In this document: positions 1 through 8,603 of the stretch, one piece after another | How positions within the stretch are numbered: position 1 is the stretch's first letter | Layout: each line of letters starts with the position of its first letter | Source: Actinomadura opuntiae | GTDB taxonomy: Bacteria > Actinomycetota > Actinomycetes > Streptosporangiales > Streptosporangiaceae | Direction of reading: 5' to 3' | DNA length: 64,000 nt | Assembly (NCBI RefSeq): GCF_030283205.1 | Contig: NZ_JASNWF010000003.1 | Coordinates: forward strand, 310,001-374,000 | Notes under the pieces: model-generated | The model's database searches: none | The model's input: only the letters and a program-made list of their open reading frames with translations | What the model was told of the DNA's origin: nothing | Position numbers and translations under genes: made by a program

Positions 1-489
1 GAGGATGAGCACCGCCCGCTGGCGGGCCGGCAGATGTTGGAGCGCCGCGATGAACGCGAGTTCGACGCTCTCGCGCTGCTCGTAGCGGGCCTCGGGACCG
101 GCAGGGCGGTCGGCGAGAGCGAGCCGCTCGTCCGGATACGGCTCGATCCAGGTCGAGTCGGTCAGCGGCTCACCGAGCGGCCGGTGGGGATCAGCCGGCG
201 GACCGTAGTCGATCGGCAGGACGCGTCCCGGTCGGCGCTCGATCGTCCGCAGGCAGACGTTCGTCGCGATCGTGTACAGCCACGAACGCAACGAGCTCCG
301 GCCCTCGAACGACGGCAGGCTCCGCCACGCACGCACCAACGCCTCCTGCACGGCGTCCTCGGCATCGTGGACCGAGCCGAGCATCCGGTAACAGTGGGCG
401 TGGAGCGGACCGCGATACGGTTCGACCAGCTCGGCGTAGGCCCGCTCGTCGCCGGCGACGGCGGCCTTGAGCGGATTCGGCTCGGTCAT
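1..489 (-). CDS. ECF-type RNA polymerase sigma factor, 3' end beyond window
   Basis: The reverse strand encodes about 163 residues of a sigma-70 family factor; the rest lies beyond base 1. Region 2 is visible near the start: the protein begins [11 protein letters not shown], then carries [20 protein letters not shown] and [20 protein letters not shown], the helices that bind core polymerase and the -10 element. The visible end ([15 protein letters not shown]) is the start of region 4, which binds the -35 element. The acidic Pro-rich linker between regions 2 and 4 resembles long ECF factors of the SigG/SigJ type that carry a C-terminal SnoaL-like domain, but that part is missing here. ATG at 489 is chosen because it gives the usual short N-terminus. 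It lies 75 bases downstream of the SDR gene on the same strand, so the two may be co-transcribed. Confidence 0.85.
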   Translation of the reverse strand, partial: MTEPNPLKAAVAGDERAYAELVEPYRGPLHAHCYRMLGSVHDAEDAVQEALVRAWRSLPSFEGRSSLRSWLYTIATNVCLRTIERRPGRVLPIDYGPPADPHRPLGEPLTDSTWIEPYPDERLALADRPAGPEARYEQRESVELAFIAALQHLPARQRAVLIL

Positions 490-564
490 CCCATCCTCTT
501 CCCAGGGCGGCGCTTGGGCTGCCACGGCGCGATCCCGCCGCCCTCACCGGTGGCCAGCACGCGC

Positions 565-1311
565 CTACGCCGGGACCGCGACCATCGCCGCCATCTGCCG
601 TTCCACGTCCTTCGGCGAAGAGTGGAACTGCTTGCCGAAGGCCGCGGCGAACGGGTCCGGGAAGATGTCCTCATCGCCCGCCTCGACGCCGTCGAGGATC
701 GCCTTCGCGACGTCCTCGGCCGAGGCCTTCTCGAACTGGGGCGGGAGGTCCTTGGTCATCTCGGTGTCGACCGGCCCCGAGTAGACGCCGTGCACCGCCA
801 CTGCCCGGGCCGCCAGCAGCGCGCGGGCGGCCTGGGTCAGCGAATGCTGCGCGGCCTTGGACACGCTGTAGGTCGGCTGGAGCGGCACGTTGGTGAGTCC
901 GGCCGCCGAGACCACGTTGACGATGGCGCCGCCGCGCCGCGCCAGCGTGTCCGTGAAGGCCCGCACCATCCGCAGGGTCCCGAAGTAGTTGACCTCCATC
1001 TCGCGCCGGGCCACCTCGACGATCGCCTCGTCGGCCAGGTCCGTCGGCTCGAACGCGCCCGCGTTGTTGACCAGCAGATCGACGTCTGCGGCCAGGCTGG
1101 CGGCCTCGGCGACCTGCTCGGCGTCCGTGACGTCCAACCGCACCGGGACCAGGCGGGAGCCGTGGCGTCCGCGCAGCGCCTCCAGCGTCTTCGGGTCGCG
1201 CGCCGCCGCGTAGACCTTGGCGGAGCCGCGCTCCAGCAGCGCTTCGGTGATCGCCTGGCCGATACCCCGATTGGCGCCGGTCACCAGTGCCACCGATCCT
1301 TCGATTCGCAT
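565..1311 (-). CDS. Short-chain dehydrogenase/reductase (SDR)
   Basis: This 248-residue protein is a classical SDR, a cytoplasmic NAD(P)(H)-dependent oxidoreductase. The Rossmann nucleotide motif TGANRGIG is at residues 11-18, NNAG at 82-85, the catalytic Ser near 135 and the YxxxK pair at Tyr148/Lys152. The whole family core is present and the length is normal. The conserved SGPVDTEMTKDLP stretch after the active site is typical of SDRs that act on small alcohols or ketones, but no substrate can be named. A CRP-type palindrome lies about 80 bases upstream of the ATG. The sigma factor gene follows on the same strand. Confidence 0.9.
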   Translation of the reverse strand: MRIEGSVALVTGANRGIGQAITEALLERGSAKVYAAARDPKTLEALRGRHGSRLVPVRLDVTDAEQVAEAASLAADVDLLVNNAGAFEPTDLADEAIVEVARREMEVNYFGTLRMVRAFTDTLARRGGAIVNVVSAAGLTNVPLQPTYSVSKAAQHSLTQAARALLAARAVAVHGVYSGPVDTEMTKDLPPQFEKASAEDVAKAILDGVEAGDEDIFPDPFAAAFGKQFHSSPKDVERQMAAMVAVPA

Positions 1312-1390
1312 GTCCGCTCCTCTGATTCGCTTCTACGAATAGAGATCCGGAGACGGACCCGAATCGGGCGGGCGAGGTGCCTTCAATGTG

Positions 1391-1406
1391 TGTGACGAGC
1401 GTCACA
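1391..1406. promoter_or_regulatory. CRP/FNR-type palindrome upstream of the SDR gene
   Basis: The 16-base sequence TGTGACGAGCGTCACA is a perfect dyad and matches the CRP-family consensus TGTGA-N6-TCACA at all ten conserved bases. It sits 80-95 bases before the SDR start codon on the reverse strand, a common position for a promoter operator. Actinobacterial Crp/GlxR-like proteins recognise this consensus; that one does so here is inference. Confidence 0.5.
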
Positions 1407-1526
1407 TGGCGCGGCGTCAGTCCGCGCCTCGATGAGCTGCGGCGTCTTCGGCATCCCCTCGGCGTCCCGGTCCGGCGGCGTGGCATTGGGCAGGACCTGA
1501 TCCCCGCCTCGTCGCGGCGGTGGCGG

Positions 1527-2381
1527 TCAGTGTCGCGCTGTGGCGCGCAGGGCGGAGGTGAAGGTGCGCAGCGCCCTGCGGGCGGCCGGCTCGGACGTGC
1601 GTGATTGCAGGACGACGCTGCGGGCGGGCAGCGGGGGGAGGCCGAGTGGTTCGCCTATGTCCATGGTGCCGGGTGGGGCCACGCGCGGGCTGAGCGCCGC
1701 CACGGCCAGGCCTGCTGCCGCGGCCGCACCGATGGTTGCCATACCGCCGCCCACGAACACCTCTTGCCAGGCGATGCCCGCTTGGTCCAGCGCGGCCACC
1801 GCCATCTGGTGCACATGGCATGACTCGGCCTGCAGGGCGAGGCGCAGAGGCTCTCCGGAGCGGTGTTCGAAGTCGGGTGAGGCCATCCAGCCGAAGGACT
1901 CCTCCATCAGGACTTCGCCGTCGGTGCGGCGGCCCTCGTGGCGCAGCACGATGGCCGCGTCCAGCGCACCGCTGTCGAACAGGTCGAGGAGCTCCCATGA
2001 GCTGCCGATGCTCACCTCCAGCGTCAGGTCTGGCTCTGCGCGCCCGATCTGGCGCAGGAGGTGGGGCAGTTCGGCGCCGACGACGTGGTGGCTCATGCCG
2101 ATCGACAGGCGTTGCCGCTGGACGCCGAACGAGCCCAGCGCGCCCGCATGGGCGTCCAGCAGTTCGCGAGCGGGCCCGAGGAAGGCGGCGCCGTCTTGCG
2201 ACAGGCGGACCAGGCGGGGCGTGCGGTCCAGCAAGCGGCGGCCCAAGGCGCCCTCCAGCCGCTTGATCTTCAGGCTCACGGCGGACTGCGTGGAGTCCAT
2301 CGCCTCGGCCGCGCGCGTGAAGCTCTTCATCTCGGCGGTCAGCACGAAGGCCTGCACGGCGTCCAGGGCGAGCATCTTCAT
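1527..2381 (-). CDS. LysR-family transcriptional regulator
   Basis: The N-terminus carries the LysR winged helix: MLALDAVQAFVLTAEMKSF, then FTRAAEAMDSTQSAVSLKIK and LEGALGRRLLDRTPRLVRL. A LysR substrate-binding domain fills the remainder (about residues 90-280). With ATG at 2381 the protein is 284 residues. The frame stays open to 2447, but that would add a non-conserved AT-rich extension; ATG 2396 and 2375 are also possible. The gene is divergent from the tautomerase gene at 2492, the standard LysR arrangement, and the space between holds repeated AT-rich motifs that could be its operators. The effector is unknown. Confidence 0.88.
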   Translation of the reverse strand: MKMLALDAVQAFVLTAEMKSFTRAAEAMDSTQSAVSLKIKRLEGALGRRLLDRTPRLVRLSQDGAAFLGPARELLDAHAGALGSFGVQRQRLSIGMSHHVVGAELPHLLRQIGRAEPDLTLEVSIGSSWELLDLFDSGALDAAIVLRHEGRRTDGEVLMEESFGWMASPDFEHRSGEPLRLALQAESCHVHQMAVAALDQAGIAWQEVFVGGGMATIGAAAAAGLAVAALSPRVAPPGTMDIGEPLGLPPLPARSVVLQSRTSEPAARRALRTFTSALRATARH

Positions 2382-2390
2382 CGTCACACC

Positions 2391-2445
2391 GATCATTGAA
2401 ATATTTAATGACTGAAATATCTTAAGATGACTTTTTTGAATGATC
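2391..2445. promoter_or_regulatory. Repeat-rich divergent promoter region, LysR/tautomerase
   Basis: This AT-rich interval holds two direct copies of TGAAATAT (2397-2404 and 2413-2420) spaced 16 bases, and an outer inverted repeat GATCATTGAA (2391-2400) / TTGAATGATC (2436-2445) with one mismatch. Such paired sites between divergent genes are typical LysR operators. The AT content is strikingly unlike the surrounding coding DNA. No experimental evidence is visible. Confidence 0.5.
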
Positions 2446-2491
2446 AAGTGATGGCTACGCTGCGAACCGTCCCGAGGAACGGAGTCAGACC

Positions 2492-2884
2492 ATGCCCTTG
2501 GTCCAAGTGTCGTTGCGGCGAGGCAAGTCCGCCGAGTACCACCAGGCCCTCTTCGAGGGCGTCTACCGCGCCATGCGCGAGACCTTCGACGTGCCGGAGG
2601 ACGACCGCTTCATGACGATCACCGAGCACGACAGCAGCACCTTCAGCGTCAGCCCCACCTACTACGGCGTCGAACGGAGCGACGAGGCGGTCATCATCCG
2701 GATCACCGCCAACAACACGCGCGACCTCGCCCAGAAACAGGCGCTCTACCGGCGCATCGTCGAGTTCTTGCAGGCCGACCCCGGCGTGCGCCCCGAAGAC
2801 GTGTTCATCAATCTCGTGGAAGTACTGCCGGAGAACTGGTCATTCGGCCATGGCATCGCGCAGTACGCGGTGCAGCAGGGCTGA
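2492..2884 (+). CDS. Tautomerase-family protein
   Basis: This 130-residue protein begins MPLVQVSLRRGKS. After removal of Met it exposes the N-terminal Pro that serves as general base in the 4-oxalocrotonate tautomerase/MIF superfamily. It carries two beta-alpha-beta units (N-terminal PLVQVSLRRGKSAEYHQ and C-terminal PEDVFINLVEVLPENWSFG), as in the fused, roughly 130-residue members of the family. The substrate is unknown. It is divergent from a LysR regulator that probably controls it. The starting ATG lies 7 bases after a GGAG-like Shine-Dalgarno sequence. Confidence 0.85.
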   Translation: MPLVQVSLRRGKSAEYHQALFEGVYRAMRETFDVPEDDRFMTITEHDSSTFSVSPTYYGVERSDEAVIIRITANNTRDLAQKQALYRRIVEFLQADPGVRPEDVFINLVEVLPENWSFGHGIAQYAVQQG

Positions 2885-2974
2885 GGGGAACGGTTCGCTC
2901 CGCGCCTTCTGTGTTCCGGCGACGTGTGACGTCGCGCGCTCGCACCGCGCGGACACTCCAGAGCCGATCCATGA

Positions 2975-3877
2975 TCATCCGATTTGAAGGGAACCGACCG
3001 CCGCGCAGGCGTCGAGCAGCAGCCGCAGCGTCGGGGTCGGGGGCCCGCCGCGCACGGCGAGGTGAGTGGTGACGGCCGGGCCGTCGAGCGGCCGGACCGC
3101 CACCCGCCGCTGCGGAAGGTGTTCGGCCGCCGCCGCGTAGAGCACGGTCCAGGAGGCCGCGGCCGTGCCGATCTCGGCCATGCTGTCCTGGAGGTTGGTG
3201 AACGGCGGCCCCGGCGCCGGGGTGAAACCGGCCGCGCGGCACGCCGCCGTGATCAGGTCGCACAAGGGCTGGTTGTCCGCGCGCGCGGCGAGCCGCAGGG
3301 GCAGTTCCGCCAGATCTTCGAGGCGCACGAGCGGAGCCGCCGCCAATGGATGGGACGCGGGCAGTACGGCGACGAGCCCCTCGGACCACACTGGCAGCAG
3401 TTCCAGGCCGGGTGCGCTGTCCAGCACCCGGACGAACGCCGCGTCGTACTCGCCCGAGCGCACGGCTTCGAGCCGGGCCGGCAGGGTGGCCGAGACGAGC
3501 TTCACCCGCAGCCGGGGCGCCGACCCGGCCAGATGCTGCAGGACGAGGTCGATCCGGTCTCCGAGCCCCTGGCTGGTGCCGAGCCGCAGCACACCGTCGA
3601 GCCCGCCCGCGATCCCGCTCGCCACCTCCCGGATCCGCGCCTCGGCCGCCAGCAGGGCGCGGGCCTCCGGCAGCAGCCGTTCACCCGGCCCGGTCAACCG
3701 GACGGTGCGCCGCGACCGGTCGAACAGCGGCACGCCGAGTTCCCGTTCCAGTCGCGCGACCTGCTGGCTCACCGCCGGCTGGACGATCCGCAGGCGGTCG
3801 GCGGCCCGCGCGAATCCGCCCTCGTCCACCACCGCCACGAAACAGCGCAGCTGCCTGATCTCCACGTCCGCTCCCAT
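2975..3877 (-). CDS. LysR-family transcriptional regulator
   Basis: This is a complete 300-residue LysR protein. The HTH is at the N-terminus (IRQLRCFVAVVDEGGFARAA, then RLRIVQPAVSQQVARLEREL and LFDRSRRTVRLTGPGERLL). It is followed by a type 2 periplasmic-binding-like effector domain from about residue 90, beginning GVLRLGTSQGLGDRIDLVLQ. It is divergent from the MDR oxidoreductase gene with only 62 bases between start codons, so it is the obvious candidate regulator of that gene. The natural ligand cannot be deduced. Confidence 0.9.
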   Translation of the reverse strand: MGADVEIRQLRCFVAVVDEGGFARAADRLRIVQPAVSQQVARLERELGVPLFDRSRRTVRLTGPGERLLPEARALLAAEARIREVASGIAGGLDGVLRLGTSQGLGDRIDLVLQHLAGSAPRLRVKLVSATLPARLEAVRSGEYDAAFVRVLDSAPGLELLPVWSEGLVAVLPASHPLAAAPLVRLEDLAELPLRLAARADNQPLCDLITAACRAAGFTPAPGPPFTNLQDSMAEIGTAAASWTVLYAAAAEHLPQRRVAVRPLDGPAVTTHLAVRGGPPTPTLRLLLDACAAVGSLQIG

Positions 3878-3939
3878 AACGACCGGTGATGGAACGGCAG
3901 GGAAAGCGCTTCTGGATCAACCGATGTTCCCAGGATCCA

Positions 3940-4866
3940 ATGGACCGCATGAAAGCAGTCGTCACCACCGCCTCCGGCCCGGTCATCGACACGGTCCCGG
4001 ACCCGGCGCCCCTGCCGGATCAGACGCTGATCGGCGTCAGCGCGTTCTCCCTCAATCGCGGCGAACTGAGCCTGCTGAAATCCCGCCCCACCGGCTGGCG
4101 GCCGGGACAGGACGTCGCCGGAGTGGTTCTCGCACAGGCCGCCGATGGCTCGGGCCCGCCCGCCGGAACCCGTGTCGCGGCCCTTGTGGAACAGGCGGGC
4201 TGGGCCGAGCAGGTCGCCGTGTCCCCCGACAGGCTCGTGCGGTTGCCGGACACCGTCTCCTACGAGCAGGCCGCGGCGCTCCCGCTGGCCGGGTTGACCG
4301 CACTGCGCGTCCTGCGGCTGGACGGCTCGCTGCTCGGCCGCCGCGTCCTGCTGACCGGCGCCAACGGGGGCGTCGGCCGCCTGCAGGTCGAACTGGCGGC
4401 CGCCGCGGGCGCGATCGTCACCGCCGTGGCCGCCCCGGAACACGCCGAGAGCCTCCTGGCGCTGGGCGCAGCCGAGGTCGTCGCCGATCCGGACGCCGCA
4501 TCCGGCCTCTTCACGTTCGTCTCCGAGTCAGTGGGCGGTACGTCACTGAAGTCCACGCTCGACAAGACCGCTCCCGGCGCCACCATTGCCCTGATCGGTG
4601 CCAGCGGTGGAGAGAAGACACCGATCGACATCTACGACTTCATCGGGCACGAAAACGTGCGGGTGGTCAGCTACTTCTCCTACGCCCACCCCGAGCCGCC
4701 CGCAGCGGATCTGGAAACGCTCGTCGAACTCGTCGCCGGCGACCGCCTCCACCCCGAACTCGGCCTGGTGGACGACTGGACGCACCTGGACGCCGCGCTC
4801 GCCGCCCTCGCCGAACGCCGGCTCAGTGGCAAGGCCGTACTGACGCTCGGGAGTTCGGCCGCGTGA
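3940..4866 (+). CDS. MDR-family quinone oxidoreductase-like protein
   Basis: The 308-residue protein belongs to the medium-chain dehydrogenase/reductase family. It has the GroES-like N-terminal fold (SAFSLNRGELSLLKSRPTGW, then RPGQDVAGVVLAQA) and a Rossmann domain with the glycine-rich motif LLTGANGGVGRLQVELAAAA near residue 140. The structural and catalytic zinc ligands of alcohol dehydrogenases are absent, as in zinc-independent NADPH:quinone or enoyl reductases. The frame is open from 3886, but ATG 3940 follows an AGGA sequence and gives the usual N-terminus; ATG 3949 (MKAVVTTASG) is equally plausible. It pairs divergently with the LysR gene upstream. Confidence 0.85.
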   Translation: MDRMKAVVTTASGPVIDTVPDPAPLPDQTLIGVSAFSLNRGELSLLKSRPTGWRPGQDVAGVVLAQAADGSGPPAGTRVAALVEQAGWAEQVAVSPDRLVRLPDTVSYEQAAALPLAGLTALRVLRLDGSLLGRRVLLTGANGGVGRLQVELAAAAGAIVTAVAAPEHAESLLALGAAEVVADPDAASGLFTFVSESVGGTSLKSTLDKTAPGATIALIGASGGEKTPIDIYDFIGHENVRVVSYFSYAHPEPPAADLETLVELVAGDRLHPELGLVDDWTHLDAALAALAERRLSGKAVLTLGSSAA

Positions 4867-5112
4867 ATCGTCCCCATGCACCCGAAGAAGGAGCCCACGA
4901 CCGCGTCCCGTGAGCCTGCACGTCCGGTTCGCGCCAACGGTCAAGGATGCGTTCACCTCGCCCGCGATCAACTCCCATGCAAATTTAAGGCGTCTACCTA
5001 CCGCGCTCTCGCGGCATTGAGTGCTTCTTACTCATAAAATCGAGCCAAGCGCTGTAATGGTGGAGGGATACCGCCGGACGCGCTGCCGCTGACCCCGCCG
5101 ACCCGGACCGGA

Positions 5113-5435
5113 TCAGCCAGTCATCGCAAGGTTGCGCATGAGGACGACGCTGCCGGCGCGGAGCCGCCAGGAGGTCGTGATGACCTGCCGGTTCCCTTGG
5201 TAGCCGCTGTTGGCCATCACGGGCGCTCCCCCGGCATGCCCCGTCCGCACCCCGAATCGCGGTAGGCCGTGCAGTCGTTTGGCGTCCACAATCAATACCG
5301 TCTCCGAACTATGCCGGCGGATGACCGGGGCCAACGCCAGCAGCGGCGCCAGGTGATCGAGGACACGATGCGCGGCAAACTTGGACACCCCGAACAGCAG
5401 CGCGATCCGCCGCAGCGTCAGGTTGGTGCGGTCAG
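5113..5435 (-). pseudogene. IS5-like transposase fragment
   Basis: On the reverse strand this stretch encodes TNLTLRRIALLFGVSKFAAH, then RVLDHLAPLLALAP and ETVLIVDAKRL. This matches the HTH-plus-first-catalytic-Asp portion of actinobacterial IS5-family DDE transposases. The frame is closed upstream by a stop, and the catalytic Asp is followed by unrelated or rearranged sequence (HAGGAPVMANSGYQGN), so the gene is both 5'- and internally deleted. No terminal inverted repeats could be identified. It is an inactive relic. Confidence 0.6.
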
Positions 5436-5499
5436 TTCATGCCCGTGGATCCCTCCTCGCCCACACCGGGAGACCCACGGGACACGACCGGATCGGCTG

Positions 5500-5949
5500 T
5501 CAGGCGACGAAATTCTTCGAGTTGCAGTAGGGCTCGATCAAGCCGTTGCGGTCGCTCAGGCAGACCGTGAGCCGCACCGGACTGCCGTCCTTGACGCTGA
5601 CGACCTTGTACTGGATGTTGCGGCTCTTACCGCTCTTGTTCTCCATGGTTGCGAGGACCAGGTCGGGACCCTTGCGAATCAGGTCGAGTTCCACGTACAC
5701 CCACTTGTGGTCGCCGCCCTGATTGTCACGGGCGGCGATGACGGATTTGTTCTTCGGCTGCGCGCCGTTGCCGTCATACCAGAAGAGGCCCGTGCCGCCC
5801 TTCGGCCCCGAGTCTCTGGTGTTGACGGACCCGCTCGTTCCGTGCGCCATCGCGCTGACCTGACCCGCATGGGCAGCCTGGGCGGACAGCGCCGGTAAGC
5901 CCAACGCCATCGGGACGATCATCGCCGACAGAGCCAGCCGCTTCTTCAT
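5500..5949 (-). CDS. Small secreted protein of unknown function
   Basis: The 149-residue product begins with a clear Sec signal peptide: MKKRL, a hydrophobic core SAMIVPMALGLPALSA, then AQAAHAG with likely cleavage after Ala-x-Ala. The mature part is small and polar, has two Cys near the C-terminus (TVCLSDRNGLIEPYC) that could form a disulfide, and shows a beta-rich pattern. No family is recognised. A GGAAGG Shine-Dalgarno sequence precedes the ATG (plus-strand CCTTCC at about 5953-5958). It is flanked by transposase and sigma-factor debris, so it may be a recent arrival. Confidence 0.75.
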   Translation of the reverse strand: MKKRLALSAMIVPMALGLPALSAQAAHAGQVSAMAHGTSGSVNTRDSGPKGGTGLFWYDGNGAQPKNKSVIAARDNQGGDHKWVYVELDLIRKGPDLVLATMENKSGKSRNIQYKVVSVKDGSPVRLTVCLSDRNGLIEPYCNSKNFVA

Positions 5950-6129
5950 GGTGGCCTTCCTTCTACGCGTCGAACTCGTACAAGGGTTAAGACAGTTCAG
6001 CCACTCGAAATGTGACGCCTACAATACGAATGTGATGTAGATCATGTTCAACAGGGCGGCACCCATTGGGACCATCTGCCGATCCGCCGCGGACTCGCCT
6101 TCCGCGACGAGATCGACCATCTGCATGGC

Positions 6130-6276
6130 ACCGCGGGCCCCTACGCGCTCCAGCCCGCGATGACCGCCTGCCATGCCCACGCCGACCGGGCCGCTGGCAC
6201 CGACTTGCCACGCATCGCAGCCCTCTACGACAGACTCACGCAAATCACCCGGTCACCCGTCGTCGAACTCAACTAG
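6130..6276 (+). pseudogene. Sigma factor (DUF6596-type) fragment
   Basis: About 45 codons read GPYALQPAMTACHAHADRAA, then RIAALYDRL and SPVVELN before a TAG stop. This is characteristic of the C-terminal DUF6596 region of long ECF sigma factors, where the family normally continues past VELNRAVAV. No start region, region 2 or region 4 is nearby, so this is a stranded internal fragment. Identification rests on recognising these motifs by eye. Confidence 0.5.
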
Positions 6277-6503
6277 CGATCGGCACGCTTACCACTGCAC
6301 CGTACGCTCACCGCGCACCTGAGCTTCCATGCGGTTCTATCCCCATCGGTTCGCGCCGGCTGAGTCCTCAACGAGCGCAGCGCTGTCCAGGCCGCCCATG
6401 CACGGCGCTGCCCACGCCGCCCGGGCACCGGCTTTCGCACGGCCGGCCTGCCGCTGCCGGCCAGCGCTCCTCGCGACTACGAACGCGCGTGCAGAGAACT
6501 GGC

Positions 6504-6871
6504 CGCCGGGTCGGCTACGTGCTCAAGGACCGGGTGGTGGTCAACGTCGCCGACTTCGTCGCCGCGCTGCGCCACGTACTGGACGGCGGCACGGTGGTGG
6601 ACCCGCAGGTCATCCGCCAGCTCATCCACCGCCGCCGGGACCCCTCGTCGCGCTGTCCCCGCGCGAGCACGAGGTGCTCGCGCTCATCGCCGAAGGGCAC
6701 TCCAACGCCACCATCGCCCGGCGCTTGGTCGTCACCGACGCGGCCGTTTCCAAGCACGTCCGCAGCATCCTGGCCAAGCTCGACCGGCCCCAGACCGAGG
6801 ACACCCACCGCAGGGTCCTCGCCGTCCTGGCCTACCTCCGTGGCCGCCCCGCCGACCCGGGCCCGGTTTGA
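6504..6871 (+). pseudogene. NarL/FixJ response regulator, truncated and frameshifted
   Basis: The end of a receiver domain (RVGYVLKDRVVVNVADFVAA, then VLDGGTVVDPQVIRQLIHRR) is read in one frame up to RRRDP. The LuxR HTH (LSPREHEVLALIAEGHSNAT, then VSKHVRSILAKLDRP) continues in the next frame. Adding one C to the CCCC run at 6641-6644 would restore RRRDPLVALSPRE, exactly the family junction, so a single-base deletion is the simplest explanation. The N-terminal part of the receiver, including the phospho-acceptor Asp, is missing. Just upstream, 6440-6500 encodes LPLPASAPRDYERACRELAA in another frame, resembling the linker of LuxR-type ATPase regulators, so several regulator remains are stacked here. 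Confidence 0.55.
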
Positions 6872-7371
6872 TCCTGCCGACCTGCGGCCACCCGGGCGCC
6901 GGAGGATGGCGACTCCCCAGGACCGACACGGAAATTGGAGCACCCGGCCACATCCGTAACCGAGACGCGACGTCAGCGCCTTCCCGCCTACTCACGAAGA
7001 AGTACAGATGATCTTGCTTGTGACGCGGAATTCCAGGCTGGGTAGTCCCTATTCCCCGCTGGTCAGCGAGCTTCGTCGGTAGCCCGGAGCTAGCAAGCTC
7101 ATTACCCGGGCCTCGTCAGGGCGCAGTGGTTACACGTGCGGCAAGTCTGGCCTGCCGCTGCCGATGGCGGCCAGACCACGGGGGGCGCCACCGCGGTCGC
7201 CTCGACGAGCACGAGCCAGAAACCGATTTGCTATTTGGTCTAAGCGGACGCGACGCAGCCATGGGTTCCATGTGTTCTGTTACCTGTTGAGCGTCGCGCA
7301 ACCATGCGAAATGGCCATGACGGCAACCGGAAAGTGAGATCATCGGGGGTCTCCTAGAAGAAGAGTTCGCG
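6872..7371. other. Gene-free interval
   Basis: These 500 bases separate the broken response regulator from the lipoprotein gene. Short open frames exist on the reverse strand (for example 7116-7343), but none has a recognisable family, a convincing ribosome-binding site or consistent codon bias. The base composition is lower in GC than the neighbouring genes around 7000-7060 and 7200-7340, suggesting untranslated or decayed DNA. The final 30 bases hold the AGAAGAAGAG ribosome-binding region of the gene at 7372. Confidence 0.5.
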
Positions 7372-8199
7372 ATGATTCATGTAACGCTCAAAGCATCGGT
7401 GACGGTGCTGGCAGTGGTGTCGGTGGCGGGATGCGGTACGGAGCATGCCGGAAGCCGCCCGCCGAAGGCCGCCGCGAGCAGCCCGCGCATAGAGGCCACC
7501 ATCATGAGCCCGCAGGACGAGGCCGCGATCCCCAATCCCGGCACCGGTACCGCCGACCCGAGACTGACCGCCGCGTTGCTGACCCGCTTCGAAGGGGCAG
7601 TTGAGAGCCCGTATCAGCGAGGCGCAGCAATCCGATTACCGCTCCGCAACACCAAGTCGATGTTCATCGCGATGCGTCAGGTCAGTAGCTACTATCGCGC
7701 CCAAGCTCCGGAGTGCGAAAAGTGGACGGGCGGATTGTGGTACACGTTGATCCGCGACTTCAGCCATGCGCCGGGAGCCCAACTCGCGGTGACCCGGCTG
7801 GATCCGCCGATGCGCACCCGTCCCGACCAGAAGCCGCCTTCGGTTCTGGTCTTCAGTGAGTCGATAATCACCGCGCCTGCGCCGGTGCTGAACCGGCTCG
7901 CCGACGGCCGCGTCCCTGCTGCGTGTGGACGGTTGACCGCCCCGGCCAGCTCCCCGGGCGACAGCACCGCGGTGATCAAGCCGATCGAGGTGGCGCCGCT
8001 GGCAGGCGCGTCAAGGGGATTCGTCATCGCGGACGGCCAAGGCGTGGTGTCGCACTGGGTGGAGATCGTCCAGTTCGGTAGCTATCTGCTGGAGGTCAGG
8101 ATCCCCAACCAGTCATCCCCGCCGCGCGGCGACCGTGTCGCGGCACTGCAGCGGATCGCGCGGGCCGCCTACGACCGGGCGGCCGCGTCACTGCGTTGA
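7372..8199 (+). CDS. Lipoprotein with possible extracellular sensor-like domain
   Basis: The 275-residue protein starts with a lipoprotein signal peptide: MIHVTLK, a hydrophobic segment and lipobox VAGC with lipidated Cys21. A Pro/Ala/Ser-rich linker follows. The globular part has three further Cys (APECEKW near 119, AACGRL near 185) and a C-terminal stretch GFVIADGQGVVSHWVEIVQF. This pattern is reminiscent of the extracellular PknH-like sensor domains found as separate actinobacterial lipoproteins. That assignment is tentative. The gene stands alone, with mobile-element debris on its 3' side. Confidence 0.75.
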   Translation: MIHVTLKASVTVLAVVSVAGCGTEHAGSRPPKAAASSPRIEATIMSPQDEAAIPNPGTGTADPRLTAALLTRFEGAVESPYQRGAAIRLPLRNTKSMFIAMRQVSSYYRAQAPECEKWTGGLWYTLIRDFSHAPGAQLAVTRLDPPMRTRPDQKPPSVLVFSESIITAPAPVLNRLADGRVPAACGRLTAPASSPGDSTAVIKPIEVAPLAGASRGFVIADGQGVVSHWVEIVQFGSYLLEVRIPNQSSPPRGDRVAALQRIARAAYDRAAASLR

Positions 8200-8327
8200 C
8201 CAAGGCCCGTTCGCCCCAACTCCGATGATGTCCGTCCATGGCGTCCACTCCGACTCCGGAGGGCCCAGCACGCCCTCGTGGACTACCAGGACACACGCTC
8301 GGCCTGGGCAGACCTGCCCGGCCCCCG

Positions 8328-8530
8328 GTCATCTCCGGAACGGCGATCCGGCTCCAGGTGGGCAGACGCCCTCCGGCGGCGCGCCCAAGCCGATCTGGTT
8401 GTGGTGGTCGGGGACCGGCGCCACCAAGCACGAGGTCGATCGGATCGGGAGCGCCTCCCTGCGCCACTTCGACCTGGAGCACACCTTCCGCCTGCTCAAG
8501 CAGACGCTGGACCAGCCCACGGCAGCGCTC
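8328..8530 (+). pseudogene. DDE transposase C-terminal fragment (NF041680-like)
   Basis: Two short frames together recreate the C-terminal end of an actinobacterial DDE transposase. VISGTAIRLQVGRRP is read in one frame, and APKPIWLWWSGTGATKHEVD, then LRHFDLEHTFRLLKQTL, in the next. The Arg/His-x-Phe-Asp-Leu-Glu-His motif is the third catalytic region of this group. The frame change and the lack of any upstream catalytic domain show a dead remnant. No inverted repeats were found. Confidence 0.55.
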
Positions 8531-8603
8531 CTCGGCGGCCGCCGACCGCTGGACTTGGCCTGGCCGGCTCGGCCGGGCCGGTCTCTCGGGGGCCCCGGTC
8601 TGC

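Noticed and set aside
7116..7343. Reverse-strand 75-codon frame in the gap before the lipoprotein
   Set aside because: Composition rich in Arg, Ser and Pro; no ribosome-binding site, family or neighbour supports it.
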